64,000 nucleotides of DNA. Source: Brevibacterium aurantiacum (GTDB lineage: Bacteria; Actinomycetota; Actinomycetes; Actinomycetales; Brevibacteriaceae). A program made the position numbers and the translations under genes. Each line of letters begins with the position of its first letter. Within the stretch, counting starts at the first letter, position 1. Shown here one piece after another: positions 51,192-60,005 of the stretch. Where the stretch lies: the NCBI RefSeq assembly GCF_007558825.1, contig NZ_VLTK01000012.1, positions 18,778-82,777 on the forward strand, written 5' to 3'. The notes under the pieces were generated by a model, which was given only the letters and a program-made list of their open reading frames with translations, made no database searches and was not told the origin of the DNA.

Positions 51192-51388
51192 GCTCGTGTC
51201 CTTTCGTTAGACGTTGTGCCTGCGGCGATGATGCGCCGCGCAGATGTCGCTGGGGTGCGAATCCGTACGTGACCACACTAGCGCAGGAGACCCATTCATA
51301 AGCATGAGGCAGAACTTCATACTTTCGAGGGATGTGGCGCGCGCATGCGAGCGATAGATTGAAGCTTCAGTGCACGAGAGGAGCTGGA

Positions 51389-51691
51389 ATGCTCAGCAGA
51401 TGGAAAGTCGCGGTCATCACCGGGCTGTTCGCCTTCGGCGCGCTGAGTTTCATTCTGGGGCTCTTCCCGCTGCTCGCCGACATCTTCTGGATCCTGTGGT
51501 TCGCCGGCTGCGGGGCATGCATCCTCGCGCTGGTCCTGACGGTGGTCGTGCCGTCTCCTCGTTCCGCATCGAATCGTTCCGAGACAGGCCGTCCCGACAC
51601 GAGCCGACTTGAAGCAGGACGTTCCGCAGTGAACCGGCACGCACCGAGGCAGTCGGCAGCGGATTCGGCCGACGGCGTCAGCCGGCCATGA
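51389..51691 (+). CDS. small membrane protein of unknown function
   Basis: A 100-residue protein with two membrane spans (about 7-25 and 30-55, including GCGACILALVLTVVV) and a hydrophilic Arg/Ser tail. ATG 51389 has GAGGAG 5-10 bases upstream. Its last 14 bases overlap the end of the convergent aminodeoxychorismate lyase gene. Confidence 0.65.
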   Translation: MLSRWKVAVITGLFAFGALSFILGLFPLLADIFWILWFAGCGACILALVLTVVVPSPRSASNRSETGRPDTSRLEAGRSAVNRHAPRQSAADSADGVSRP

Positions 51692-52562
51692 TCAGTCTCT
51701 GAAGCTGCGTTGTCAGTACCTCGTCTCGCGGGATCGGGTTCCCGTCCAGCTGATTGAGTGACACGGCTGTGCGCATCGAGGACACATACCAGGCACCATC
51801 TGCCTCGATGACGTCGCCCAGGCCGAAGTCTGCATATTCGGCACTGAGCCCGAGCTCTCCCGCATGGTCGAAGATCAGGCGCTGCGTCGTCCCCGAGAGC
51901 AGACCTGCCTCCGGATTCGGTGTGAGAAGGCGGTCGCCTCGGCGAATGATGAGGTTGGACGTCGGTCCCTCGAGGACGACTCCATCGTGGGAGACGAACA
52001 GGGCCTCGTCTGCGCCCTGCTCCGCTGCGTATCTTCCGGCGGCCTGGTTGACCGCATAGGACAAGGTCTTCGCGCCGATGAGCAACCAAGGTGCCTTGCT
52101 TCCCAAGTAGGCGTCGTAGCCGCGATCGAGGCTGACGGCGGAGATGCCCTGTGCGCGTGCTCGCGTGATCTTCTCGTCGACGGGAACGTTGAAGGCCCAC
52201 CCTCGTGGGCTCTGGCTTCCGTCTGGATTCTGGGTTCCGCGTGAAAGCGCGTAGCGGACCCCGAACTCGGTGAGGCTCGGAGCAGCTGCACGCACCTCGG
52301 CGATCACGGTGTCGAGACTGCGGTCCCATAGCTCCGGTTCCGGATCGGGCAGACCCAGCGCCGAGGCGGACGCGCAGAATCGTGCGAAATGGCGATCACG
52401 AGACACCACGGTCACGCCGCGGTCGATGCGCACGAGAACGGTCTCGAAGATGCCGTCGCCACGATGGGCCGACAGGTCCGTGACAGGGAGCTGCGGGTCG
52501 CCGAGATCGGCTACCTCGACGGTGGACGCGGCAGGGTCGATCAGGACAAGGGTATCGGTCAT
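51678..52562 (-). CDS. pabC: class IV PLP aminotransferase, aminodeoxychorismate lyase-like
   Basis: A 294-residue fold-type IV PLP enzyme. The PLP Lys is in IGAKTLSYAVNQAA (about residue 163), followed by DEALFVSHDGVVLEGPTSNLIIRRG and the TTQRLIF helix, all typical of 4-amino-4-deoxychorismate lyase and D-amino acid transaminases. RGDGIFETVLVRIDRG near the start favours the lyase, which makes p-aminobenzoate for folate. No pabA or pabB is adjacent; D-amino-acid or branched-chain aminotransferase activity cannot be excluded. Confidence 0.82.
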   Translation of the reverse strand: MTDTLVLIDPAASTVEVADLGDPQLPVTDLSAHRGDGIFETVLVRIDRGVTVVSRDRHFARFCASASALGLPDPEPELWDRSLDTVIAEVRAAAPSLTEFGVRYALSRGTQNPDGSQSPRGWAFNVPVDEKITRARAQGISAVSLDRGYDAYLGSKAPWLLIGAKTLSYAVNQAAGRYAAEQGADEALFVSHDGVVLEGPTSNLIIRRGDRLLTPNPEAGLLSGTTQRLIFDHAGELGLSAEYADFGLGDVIEADGAWYVSSMRTAVSLNQLDGNPIPRDEVLTTQLQRLIMAG

Positions 52563-52637
52563 ACAGACAGTCTAGGTTCTCGGAAAACCTGCGCCGAGAG
52601 GCTGCTGCGCTCAGCCTGTGCGCAGCAGAAGCCGTGG

Positions 52638-53744
52638 TCAGCCTGCGCTGACGCCGAACAGGAGGCCGAGAGCGTATGTCACGGCCGCTGCACCGAATCC
52701 CACCGCAAGCTGTCTCAGGGCGCGTGGTCCCGGAGCGGTTCCGGAGAGCAGGCCGACTGTGCCGCCGGTGAAGAGGAGTGCGATGCCGACGAGGCCGGCG
52801 GAGAGGAACACGGCGGGCAGGCCGGACATGCCGAAGATGTAGGGCAGGATCGGGATGAGGGCGCCCGAGGAGAAGAAGGCGAAGCTCGACAGCGATGCCC
52901 CCAAGCCGGTGCCCAGCTCGTTGCGGTCGACGCCGGAGTCGAGGCTGGGCAGCTGAGGAGCCGCGTTCTTGTTCTTGGCTGCGGCGATCGTCCGATGTGC
53001 TCGAGCATCGGCTTCGGGGGAGTCCATGCCCCTGGCGCGGAAGACGAGAGCGAGCTCGTTGGCATCGATGTTGAGATCTGCCAGTGCGTGGCGGGATTCA
53101 GGATCAGGTGTCGATGCATCGAGCAGCTCGCGCTGGGACCGCACGGAGATGTACTCCCCGGCCGCCATGGACAGAGCCCCTGCGAGCAGGCCGGAGACGC
53201 CGGTGAGCAGAATGACGTGGTTGCCCACCCCGGCAGCGCCGACACCGAGGACGAGCGCGAGGTTCGACACGAGCCCGTCATTGGCGCCGAAGACTGCGGC
53301 CCGGAAATTGCCCGACAGCCGGGCCCGGGAGCGGGCGGCGAGAGCGCGCACAACCTCGGCGTGGATCCGCTCGTCGGCGGCCATCTCTGCCGATGCCGCC
53401 TCGTCGTCGTCATAGGGTGAACTCGTCTCCGACTGCTGCGCCAGAGCGAGAACGAAGACCGACCCGAACATTCGACCCAGGAACGCAAGGCTCAGGGTGA
53501 CCAGATCGGGGGCCCGCTTCTTCTGCGCATGCTCGCCGAGGAGGTCGATCCAGTGTTCCTGATGCCGGGATTCGGCGGTGGCCAGAGCGAGGAGTATCTC
53601 CCGGTCTTCGCCGGTGCGACGCTCGGCCAGGTTGCGGTAGACGCGCTCCTCGAGCCGCTCGTTCGCAAGATATCGCTGCCAGCGTCTGATCGTCCGGCGA
53701 TCGGGCTTATAGGCAGCGTCGGGGGTTGTCGATTCGTTGTTCAT
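52638..53744 (-). CDS. ferritin-like/VIT1 iron or manganese transporter (EVIT type)
   Basis: A 368-residue protein. The N-terminal part (about 15-140) is a ferritin-like four-helix domain with Glu/His metal ligands (NERLEERVYRNLAE, ATAESRHQEHWIDL, ADERIHAEVVRAL). The C-terminal part (about 150-368) is a VIT1/CCC1 transporter with five spans (AAVFGANDGLVSNLALVLG, MAAGEYISVRSQRE). This erythrin-VIT fusion exports Fe2+ or Mn2+ in other bacteria (MbfA). ATG 53744 is preferred to 53774 because a promoter with -35 TTGAAT and -10 TAGAAT would place the transcript start between them. Confidence 0.9.
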   Translation of the reverse strand: MNNESTTPDAAYKPDRRTIRRWQRYLANERLEERVYRNLAERRTGEDREILLALATAESRHQEHWIDLLGEHAQKKRAPDLVTLSLAFLGRMFGSVFVLALAQQSETSSPYDDDEAASAEMAADERIHAEVVRALAARSRARLSGNFRAAVFGANDGLVSNLALVLGVGAAGVGNHVILLTGVSGLLAGALSMAAGEYISVRSQRELLDASTPDPESRHALADLNIDANELALVFRARGMDSPEADARAHRTIAAAKNKNAAPQLPSLDSGVDRNELGTGLGASLSSFAFFSSGALIPILPYIFGMSGLPAVFLSAGLVGIALLFTGGTVGLLSGTAPGPRALRQLAVGFGAAAVTYALGLLFGVSAG

Positions 53745-53754
53745 CACTGGTCTG

Positions 53755-53784
53755 ATTCTACTTTGAGTAGGCATTTGAATTCAA
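53755..53784 (-). promoter_or_regulatory. sigma-70-type promoter of the VIT1 gene
   Basis: On the minus strand, TTGAAT (53784-53779), an 18-base spacer and TAGAAT (53760-53755); the start would be near 53748, just before ATG 53744. Confidence 0.55.
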
Positions 53785-53812
53785 TACTTGCGCAATTGAT
53801 GAAGTATTGGTT

Positions 53813-53828
53813 GTTATCGATTCGTTAC
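53813..53828. promoter_or_regulatory. MtrA-like direct repeat between the VIT1 and M28 peptidase genes
   Basis: GTTAT-CGATTC-GTTAC with an 11-base period, identical in layout to the sites at 26054 and 48943. A further GTTAT ... GTTAC pair (53887 and 53907) is nearby at 20-base spacing. It could serve either divergent gene. Confidence 0.45.
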
Positions 53829-53865
53829 CTCAAAGGTCCAGGGGATGGACTAGATTAAAGCTCAA

Positions 53866-53881
53866 TGTGAGTTGTGTCACC
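53866..53881. promoter_or_regulatory. CRP/GlxR-like operator upstream of the M28 peptidase gene
   Basis: TGTGA-GTTGTG-TCACC matches TGTGA-N6-TCACA at 9 of 10 defined bases, 277 bases before the peptidase start. Confidence 0.45.
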
Positions 53882-53971
53882 GTTTCGTTATAGATGTATG
53901 TATTTCGTTACCAATGGCGAAGACATTGCGAAACGTGAGAATCAAGCTTCCCCTTGAGCTCGACCGGTTGC

Positions 53972-54007
53972 CACCGCTGCTGTTGCGAACTTCTGCCAGC
54001 AGCGGTG
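53972..54007 (+). other. hairpin in the long 5' leader of the M28 peptidase gene
   Basis: Perfect 11-base arms CACCGCTGCTG / CAGCAGCGGTG (53972-53982, 53997-54007), 14-base loop, 150 bases before the start. The leader (from about 53880 to 54157) has no ORF I support; I do not recognise a known riboswitch. Confidence 0.5.
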
Positions 54008-54157
54008 CATCAGGTTCGTGTTCAGCTATTCGTGTGCTGCGATTACCCCATGGGTGACGTTCGGTCGATGACCGGACGCGGTCAGAGATGCCCGCTCGCG
54101 AACGTGTGCGAAAAGCAATCATGGTTCGTCTGGCACCTGAGGAGCGAAAGGAACTCT

Positions 54158-56164
54158 ATGAAGTTGCGTACCAAAACATGGTTGGCGGTCACCGCCGCCA
54201 CCGGTCTGGCTCTCGGCGGATTCAGTCCGGCACTGGCGGCGGGGAACGCGGGGCCGACCGAGCACACCGATATGGGCGTCACCGGCGACGCCGTGATGGA
54301 TCATCTGCAGAAGATCTCCGATATCTCGACTTCCCACGCCGATGAGGGGTTCCGCGCCTTGGGCACTCCCGGCTATGAGGAGTCGGTTGAATACGTCGAA
54401 CAGACGCTTGAGGCAACAGGTGCCTTTGACGTCGAACGACAGGCCTTCGAAGTCGACGATCAGACGTTCGGCGAGGTCGCCGTCAGTGTTGACGGCGAGG
54501 AGGTCGAGGTCACCCCGGCCAGCTACACCGAGGGCACCGAAGAACCGCTGACCGATCTGTCGGTGGCGCTGCCGGTCGACGATGACTACAGCGACCTGGC
54601 CGGCGGTCAGCTTGGCTGCGAGGCCAGCGACTTCGATGACAGCGCCGAGGGCGCACTCGTGCTCGTCGCCCGCGGCACCTGTTCCTTCGGAGAGAAGACC
54701 CAGGCGGCCACGGATGCCGGAGCCGCAGCGGTCATCCTCTACAACAACGACACCTCTGCCCCCGATGAGGCACTCAACGCAACCCTCGGCGAACGTGTCG
54801 AGAATGGAGCGCCCACAGTCGGCGTCAGCTACAACGTCGGCAACGATCTGCTGACCAAGATCGACGGCGCCTCCGAGGATGAGCCGCTGCTGGCGGACTT
54901 CACCCTCGAAACCGAATACACCACCTCGACGACCTGGAACGTCGTCGCCGAAACCAAGGCCGGCGACCACGACAACGTCCAGATGTTCGGCGCCCACCTC
55001 GACGGTGTCCGCGAGGGTCCGGGAGTCAATGACAACGGGTCCGGCTCAGCTGCACTTCTGGCCAGCGCCGAGGCTCTGGCCAAGCAGCCGACCGAAGCCG
55101 ACAACGCCATCCGCTTCGGCTGGTGGGCCGCGGAAGAGGTCGGACTCGTCGGTTCGACCCACTACGTCGAAAGCCTCGGAGACGCCGAGCTCTCGAAGGT
55201 CAAGTCGTACATGAACTTCGACATGATCGGCTCCGACAACTACATCGTCGGCACCTTGGATTCGGACGGCTCCGATGTGCCGATCCCGGACGGCGTCAAT
55301 GTGCCCGAAGGATCGGCGGAACTCGAGAAGATCTTCACCGACTACTTCGCCGATAATGATCAGCCCAACGTCGGAACCGACTTCTCGGGCCGTTCGGACT
55401 ACCAGGCTTTCATCGACAACGGCATCCCAGCCAGCGGCCTGTTCTCCGGTGCGGATGGAACGAAGACTGAGCAGGAAGCTGAATGGTTCGGCGGAACCGT
55501 TGGTGACAAGCACGACACCAACTACCATCAGCCCACGGACACGATCGAGAACGTGAACCAAGAGTCTCTCGATATCTTCGCGCCGGCCATCGGCTATTCG
55601 GTGCACACGCTCGCCTACGATCTCAGTGATGCGCCGGACCCGACCGATCCGCCGACCACTCCACCGACGGAGACTCCTACCAAGACGCCGACGGATGATC
55701 CGACGCAGACCCCGGGCGAGCGGAGTCTGAGCATCAATCCGACAACGATCGACCAGGCTGACTTCGTCGGTGAGAAGGGAGTCCAGGTGACAGCCGCCGG
55801 CTGCACCCCGGACACCACTGCCACGATGACCGTGGAGCCGCAGAACGGCGAGATCGAGAAATTCGAGCAGGCTGCGACGGCAGATGCCGATTCCGTGGCC
55901 AAGTTCGGCGTACGTGGTCTCGACGAGTCCAAGGCCGCAACCTACGTCGGACAGTACGACGTCACGGTCGACTGCGACGGCGGTGACCCGCTGTCCGGTT
56001 CCTTCGAGGTCCTCGCCGAGGACGGCGACGGCCCGGGTGCCGGTGACGGCGGCGGAGACCTGCCGCGCACAGGCAATGAGGCCCTGCCCCTGGTGATCTC
56101 GGCGGGCGCACTTATGGCGCTCGGCGTGATCATGACAATGGGAGCTCGCCGCCGCAAGGCCTGA
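54158..56164 (+). CDS. secreted M28 aminopeptidase with PA domain and LPRTG cell-wall anchor
   Basis: A 668-residue exported zinc peptidase. Signal peptide about 1-30 (ends ALAA); PA domain about 150-225 (LVARGTCSFGEKTQAATDAGAAAVILYNND); M28 domain about 245-490 with ligands in FGAHLDGVREGPGVNDNGSG, WWAAEEVGLVGSTHY, NFDMIGSDN and DTNYHQPTDT. A Pro/Thr linker (DPTDPPTTPPTETPTKTP) follows, then an Ig-like domain (about 525-620) and LPRTG (635-639) with hydrophobic span and RRRKA. ATG 54158 has AAAGGA upstream. Cell-wall-held aminopeptidases of this type feed on peptides or casein. Confidence 0.93.
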   Translation: MKLRTKTWLAVTAATGLALGGFSPALAAGNAGPTEHTDMGVTGDAVMDHLQKISDISTSHADEGFRALGTPGYEESVEYVEQTLEATGAFDVERQAFEVDDQTFGEVAVSVDGEEVEVTPASYTEGTEEPLTDLSVALPVDDDYSDLAGGQLGCEASDFDDSAEGALVLVARGTCSFGEKTQAATDAGAAAVILYNNDTSAPDEALNATLGERVENGAPTVGVSYNVGNDLLTKIDGASEDEPLLADFTLETEYTTSTTWNVVAETKAGDHDNVQMFGAHLDGVREGPGVNDNGSGSAALLASAEALAKQPTEADNAIRFGWWAAEEVGLVGSTHYVESLGDAELSKVKSYMNFDMIGSDNYIVGTLDSDGSDVPIPDGVNVPEGSAELEKIFTDYFADNDQPNVGTDFSGRSDYQAFIDNGIPASGLFSGADGTKTEQEAEWFGGTVGDKHDTNYHQPTDTIENVNQESLDIFAPAIGYSVHTLAYDLSDAPDPTDPPTTPPTETPTKTPTDDPTQTPGERSLSINPTTIDQADFVGEKGVQVTAAGCTPDTTATMTVEPQNGEIEKFEQAATADADSVAKFGVRGLDESKAATYVGQYDVTVDCDGGDPLSGSFEVLAEDGDGPGAGDGGGDLPRTGNEALPLVISAGALMALGVIMTMGARRRKA

Positions 56165-56179
56165 GCATCCCCCGAATGC

Positions 56180-56219
56180 CACGCGGGCCGGTGACTGCAA
56201 AAGTTCACCGGCCCGCGTG
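56180..56219 (+). terminator. rho-independent terminator after the M28 peptidase gene
   Basis: Perfect 15-base arms (56180-56194, 56205-56219; CACGCGGGCCGGTGA) and a 10-base loop, 16 bases after the stop. Confidence 0.85.
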
Positions 56220-56270
56220 CCCATTCACAGTCTTCAGCACCCGCTCATCTTGGTCAGGCAGAATTGGTTC

Positions 56271-56729
56271 GTGACTCCCAAACTCTTCTTCAAGACCTTC
56301 GCCATTGCAGAGACCATCACCTGGACACTGCTCATCATCGGCATGATCCTCAAATACACCCATATCACCGAGATCGGGGTGCGCATCGGCGGCGGCATCC
56401 ATGGGTTCGTCTTCATCTGCTTCGTCATCGCCGTGCTCGGCGTCGGCACCTCGCAGATGTGGAGCAAGAAGCGCATCGCCACGGGCCTGGCCTCGGCCAT
56501 CATTCCCTACGCCACGATTCCCTTCGAACGATCCGTGGAAAGGACAGGAGCGCTGGAGGGGGGCTGGGGGCTGGGCGCGAACGGTCGTACCCCGCGGAAC
56601 TGGTTCGAGAAGCTCACCTCCTGGGCGATCCGCTCACCATTCCTGGCCATCGGTGTGGGAATCATCTTCGTCATCATCATCTTCAGCGGACTGCTGTTCC
56701 TCGGTCCTCCCGGCGAATGGGGCAAGTGA
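56271..56729 (+). CDS. DUF3817 family integral membrane protein
   Basis: A 152-residue membrane protein with four spans. FKTFAIAETITWTLLIIGMILKY (about 5-27) and GGGIHGFVFICFVIAVL match DUF3817 (YdzA-like), widespread in actinobacteria and without known function. It has a Gly/Trp loop (LEGGWGLGANGRTPRNWFEKL) before the last span. GTG 56271 is chosen over ATG 56217, because the latter falls in the terminator; CAGAAT lies 6 bases upstream, as in the leaderless genes here. Confidence 0.85.
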   Translation: MTPKLFFKTFAIAETITWTLLIIGMILKYTHITEIGVRIGGGIHGFVFICFVIAVLGVGTSQMWSKKRIATGLASAIIPYATIPFERSVERTGALEGGWGLGANGRTPRNWFEKLTSWAIRSPFLAIGVGIIFVIIIFSGLLFLGPPGEWGK

Positions 56730-56849
56730 ACGACGCGTAGCCTCGGCGGGCCTGTCCAGGACATGCAGACTCGCATAGGATGAACACAACGGGCGCTGTG
56801 GTCCCACTGTGCCTGGCCCCTTCCAATCCAGAATCTCGGAAAGGCTCAA

Positions 56850-58622
56850 GTGGATTTCATCCTGGGCGCCGTAGTCATCGGTGTCATAGTCATCATCGCC
56901 CTGATCGCGTTCTTCGTGATCATGCGCTCGATCAAGATCGCCTCCCCGTCTGAGGCCCTCATCATCACCGGCCGCAATGCCAGCAGTTCGGGCGGTACCG
57001 GTCGCATCATCATCGGTGGGCGCTCAGTGGTCTATCCGATCGTGCAGAAGGCATTCATCCTGTCGCTGTCCTCACGTCAGATCGCCGTCGCGATCGACGG
57101 CATCTCGATGAACGGCATCGCATTGCGCCTGCACGGAGTTGCGCAGGTCAAGGTGGGTGGCACCGAGGAAGACGTGCGCAAGGCAGCACAGCGCTTCCTC
57201 GATCAGCAGGATCAGATCGAGCCCTACAGCACAGAGATCCTCTCCGGTACGCTGCGTGCCGTCGTCGGTACGCTGACCGTTGAGCAGATCATCCAGGATC
57301 GCGCTTCCTTCGCCTCGCAGGTGCAGGAGGAATCAGCGCACTCGATGAACAACCAGGGTCTGGTCATCGACACATTCCAGATCTCTGCGGTCGAGGACGA
57401 GGGCAGCTACCTGAAGGACTGGGGTCGCCCGCAGGCGGCGGAGGTCGCGAAGAATGCCGCCATCGCCGAGGCGAACGCCAGTCGCGCCTCGGCCGTCGAG
57501 CAGGCGCTGCAGAACGAGTCAACCCAGAAGCAGCAGGCTCTGACAGATCAGGCAATCGCCGAACAGCAGCAGCAGCTCGCGCTGCGGCGTGCGGCGCTGA
57601 AAGAAGAAGCCGATCAGCGTCAGGCGGGTGCCGATAACGCCGGTCCGCTGGCGAACGCGGCGGAGAAGCAGAAGCTGCTCGAACGCGACCGAATCGTCGC
57701 GAAGGAAGCCGCAGAGTTGCGTGCCGAACAGCTCGATGCCGAGGTCAGGCGTCCTGCCGATGCGGAGCGGTACCGCCAGCAGGCAGAAGCTGACGCGCGA
57801 GCCTACGATGTCGAAGCCCAGGGCCGAGCCGAGGCAGCCGCCGAGCTGCATCGTCGTTCGAAGGACGCTGAGGCCATTCGCCTCGAGGGCGAGGCTCAGG
57901 CCGATGCGATCAGGGCGCGCGGTGAGGCAGAAGCTGGAGCCCTCCAGGCTCAGGCTGAGGCCTACAAGAAGTTCAACGATGCCGCCGTGCTGTCGAAGGT
58001 CCTCGAAGTTCTGCCGACCATCGCCGGCGAGCTCGTCGCGCCCTACGCGAACATCAAGGACCTCTCGATCGTGTCCACCGATGGTGAGTCCAAGCTCGCG
58101 AACTCGGTATCGAACAACCTCGCTCAGGTGCTCGAGGTCGTGCGCGGCACCACCGGCATCGACCTCAGCGATCTGGTCAGCAAGGCCCAGAACCAGGGCG
58201 GATCGAAGTCCGCGACCGGCTGGGGCAGGGATGACTCGACCGGATTCGACGATGCGGGTGATTTCGCCGGTTCGGGTTCTGCAGGCGGTGGAGCCGACGA
58301 CAACGATCAGGTCGTCGAAGGCGAGATCTCCGAGGGCCACGGCGGCCAGCCGGGTCGCGGGGATCGCTCAGGTCGCGGAGATCGCTCGGGTCGCGGGGGG
58401 CCGAAGCCCACTGGTTTGGGAGATCCCAGTGCATGGTCGAGTGGGAATTTCGACCCGAAGGACTACCTCGACGAGAACGGTGAGCTCGACCTCACGCACA
58501 TCGGCGATGACGTGAAGAAGGCCACTGGAATCGACGTGCAGTCCTACATCGCCGAGGCGCTGCGCCGACGCGACGGTCGTGACGGCGATTCGGACGGGAC
58601 GGGCGGTCCCGACAGGAAATAG
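56850..58622 (+). CDS. flotillin-like SPFH/band 7 protein
   Basis: A 590-residue membrane scaffold protein. One N-terminal span (about 4-27), an SPFH domain (about 30-185), then an Ala/Glu/Gln/Arg-rich coiled coil (about 195-385) with the EA repeats of flotillins (QAEADARAYDVEAQGRAEAAAE), then a conserved region (EVLPTIAGELVAPYANIKDLSIVS) and a disordered tail with GRGDRSGRGDRSGRGG (DNA 58354-58400). GTG 56850 follows GGAAAGG. Flotillins organise membrane domains. The NfeD partner usually next to such genes is not here. Confidence 0.88.
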   Translation: MDFILGAVVIGVIVIIALIAFFVIMRSIKIASPSEALIITGRNASSSGGTGRIIIGGRSVVYPIVQKAFILSLSSRQIAVAIDGISMNGIALRLHGVAQVKVGGTEEDVRKAAQRFLDQQDQIEPYSTEILSGTLRAVVGTLTVEQIIQDRASFASQVQEESAHSMNNQGLVIDTFQISAVEDEGSYLKDWGRPQAAEVAKNAAIAEANASRASAVEQALQNESTQKQQALTDQAIAEQQQQLALRRAALKEEADQRQAGADNAGPLANAAEKQKLLERDRIVAKEAAELRAEQLDAEVRRPADAERYRQQAEADARAYDVEAQGRAEAAAELHRRSKDAEAIRLEGEAQADAIRARGEAEAGALQAQAEAYKKFNDAAVLSKVLEVLPTIAGELVAPYANIKDLSIVSTDGESKLANSVSNNLAQVLEVVRGTTGIDLSDLVSKAQNQGGSKSATGWGRDDSTGFDDAGDFAGSGSAGGGADDNDQVVEGEISEGHGGQPGRGDRSGRGDRSGRGGPKPTGLGDPSAWSSGNFDPKDYLDENGELDLTHIGDDVKKATGIDVQSYIAEALRRRDGRDGDSDGTGGPDRK

Positions 58623-58642
58623 TCTGTGCCGTGATCGGCATT

Positions 58643-58675
58643 CACACTGCCCGGCGGTGACCCTCGGGCAGTGTG
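58643..58675 (+). terminator. terminator after the flotillin-like gene
   Basis: Perfect 11-base arms (58643-58653, 58665-58675; CACACTGCCCG) with an 11-base loop, 20 bases after the stop. Confidence 0.75.
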
Positions 58676-58840
58676 CGGAACTGATGCGTACGTGCTTGGC
58701 AGCAGATGCCGGGCATGTACGCTTTCTGCGTCCGGGTCTGCTGCGCGGGCCCGCCTCGGCGGCAGTTTGAAGTTGGAGCGGGACGGGCAGCGGGCACCGG
58801 TACGCGCTGAGTTCGAGGGATGACGCACTCATTCATAAAG

Positions 58841-58854
58841 ACATGCGCATATGT
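58841..58854. promoter_or_regulatory. near-palindrome before the CDF exporter, ArsR/SmtB-like position
   Basis: ACATGCGCATATGT, with the perfect core ATGCGCAT (58843-58850), lies 26 bases before the exporter start and overlaps a possible -10 (TATGTT). AT-rich imperfect dyads of this kind at metal-exporter promoters are usually ArsR/SmtB-family operators; the regulator is not in the window. Confidence 0.4.
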
Positions 58855-58879
58855 TAATGTGACCATGAAGGAGGTTTCC

Positions 58880-59788
58880 ATGGCTCATGATCACTCGCAC
58901 AGCTCAGGATCGCGTCGACGCTTGGCGATCGTCTTCGGCATCGTCCTGTTGATCTTCGTCTTCCAGGTGATCGGCTCGATCATGACGGGCAGTCTGGCGC
59001 TGCTCATCGACACCGGACATAATTCCGTCGACCTCATCGGCATCGGGATCGCACTCTTCGCCGCCACCCTGGTCCGCAAGCCGCCGAAGGGTCAGAAGAC
59101 CTGGGGGTTTCGCCGAGCCGAGGTGCTTGCCGCCGGAGCGCAGGCGACTCTGCTGCTGGGGCTCGGCGTCTACAGTCTCATCGAGGGCATCCGTCGCTTC
59201 TTCGTCCCTCCGGAGGTGCCGGGCCCGGAACTGATGTTCTTCGGCGTCGTCGGACTTCTCGGCAACATCGTGTCGATCATCATCCTCAGTTCCTCCAAAG
59301 AGCAGTCGCTCAACCTCAAGGCCGCGTTCCTCGAGGTCATCGCCGATGCGTTGGGATCCGTCGCCGTCATCCTCGCCGCCGTCTCCATCTGGCTCTTCGA
59401 CTGGACCCGCGCCGATGCCGTGGCAGCCCTGTTCATCGCCGCGCTGATCGTCCCACGAGCCTTCTCCATCCTGAAGGAGACCGGATCGATCCTGCTTGAA
59501 GTCGCCCCCAGGGAACTCGACCTCGACAGGGTCAAGATGCACATTGAAGGAGTCGAGCACGTCCAAGAGGTCCACGACCTTCACGTGACGCGCATCGATT
59601 CGAACCTCCCCGTGCTCACCGCCCACGTGGTCCTCGCCGACGAATGCTTCTACGACGGTCATGCCCCGCGAATACTCATCGCGCTCCAGGAGTGCCTGGC
59701 TGAGCACTTCAAGGTCGCGATCGAACACTCGACGTTCCAGTTCGACAGGGCGAAGGACGCGGCCCAGGAGACGCACACCCACACCTGA
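58880..59788 (+). CDS. cation diffusion facilitator (CzcD/ZnT-like metal exporter)
   Basis: A 302-residue CDF protein with six spans, His-rich start (MAHDHSHSSG) and end (ETHTHT), and a cytoplasmic domain about 205-295. Transmembrane metal site: His and Asp in LIDTGHNSVDL (span 2) and Glu and Asp in FLEVIADALGSV (span 5). In Zn2+ transporters the span 5 pair is HxxxD; here His is replaced by Glu, which may change the metal selected. ATG 58880 has GAAGGAGG upstream; the ATG at 58820 lacks it. Expected to be a metal:H+ antiporter. Confidence 0.92.
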   Translation: MAHDHSHSSGSRRRLAIVFGIVLLIFVFQVIGSIMTGSLALLIDTGHNSVDLIGIGIALFAATLVRKPPKGQKTWGFRRAEVLAAGAQATLLLGLGVYSLIEGIRRFFVPPEVPGPELMFFGVVGLLGNIVSIIILSSSKEQSLNLKAAFLEVIADALGSVAVILAAVSIWLFDWTRADAVAALFIAALIVPRAFSILKETGSILLEVAPRELDLDRVKMHIEGVEHVQEVHDLHVTRIDSNLPVLTAHVVLADECFYDGHAPRILIALQECLAEHFKVAIEHSTFQFDRAKDAAQETHTHT

Positions 59789-59926
59789 GGCTGATGGCCC
59801 CCGCCGGAGACGCAGACCCTGACGTTAGCAGTCGCACGCCCGAGTGTCGGAGCCACTCCTCCTCACCGGATCCGCTGGCCCCAGCTGCCGTTGTCGCTCA
59901 TTGCGGTGATCGGCCGCCGCGAGGAA

Positions 59927-59989
59927 CAACAGTTGGTAACTTCTGGTCGAATCCGCCCGATTCTTTCGATCAGAAGTTACCAACCGTTG
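59927..59989. repeat. dispersed palindromic element, copy 2
   Basis: Nineteen-base arms (59927-59945 and 59971-59989) with one mismatch around a 25-base loop containing TTCGAT. The arms share GTTGGTAA-[GC]-TTCT with copy 1 at 19287-19348. Here it lies between convergent genes, 16 bases from the MenC-like gene stop. Confidence 0.8.
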
Positions 59990-60005
59990 GACTCTACCCA
60001 GCGGC

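Noticed and set aside
53880..54157. possible ydaO (c-di-AMP) or other riboswitch in the M28 peptidase leader
   Set aside because: Actinobacterial wall hydrolase genes often have ydaO leaders, but the conserved ydaO core segments are absent; only a simple 11-bp hairpin is clear.
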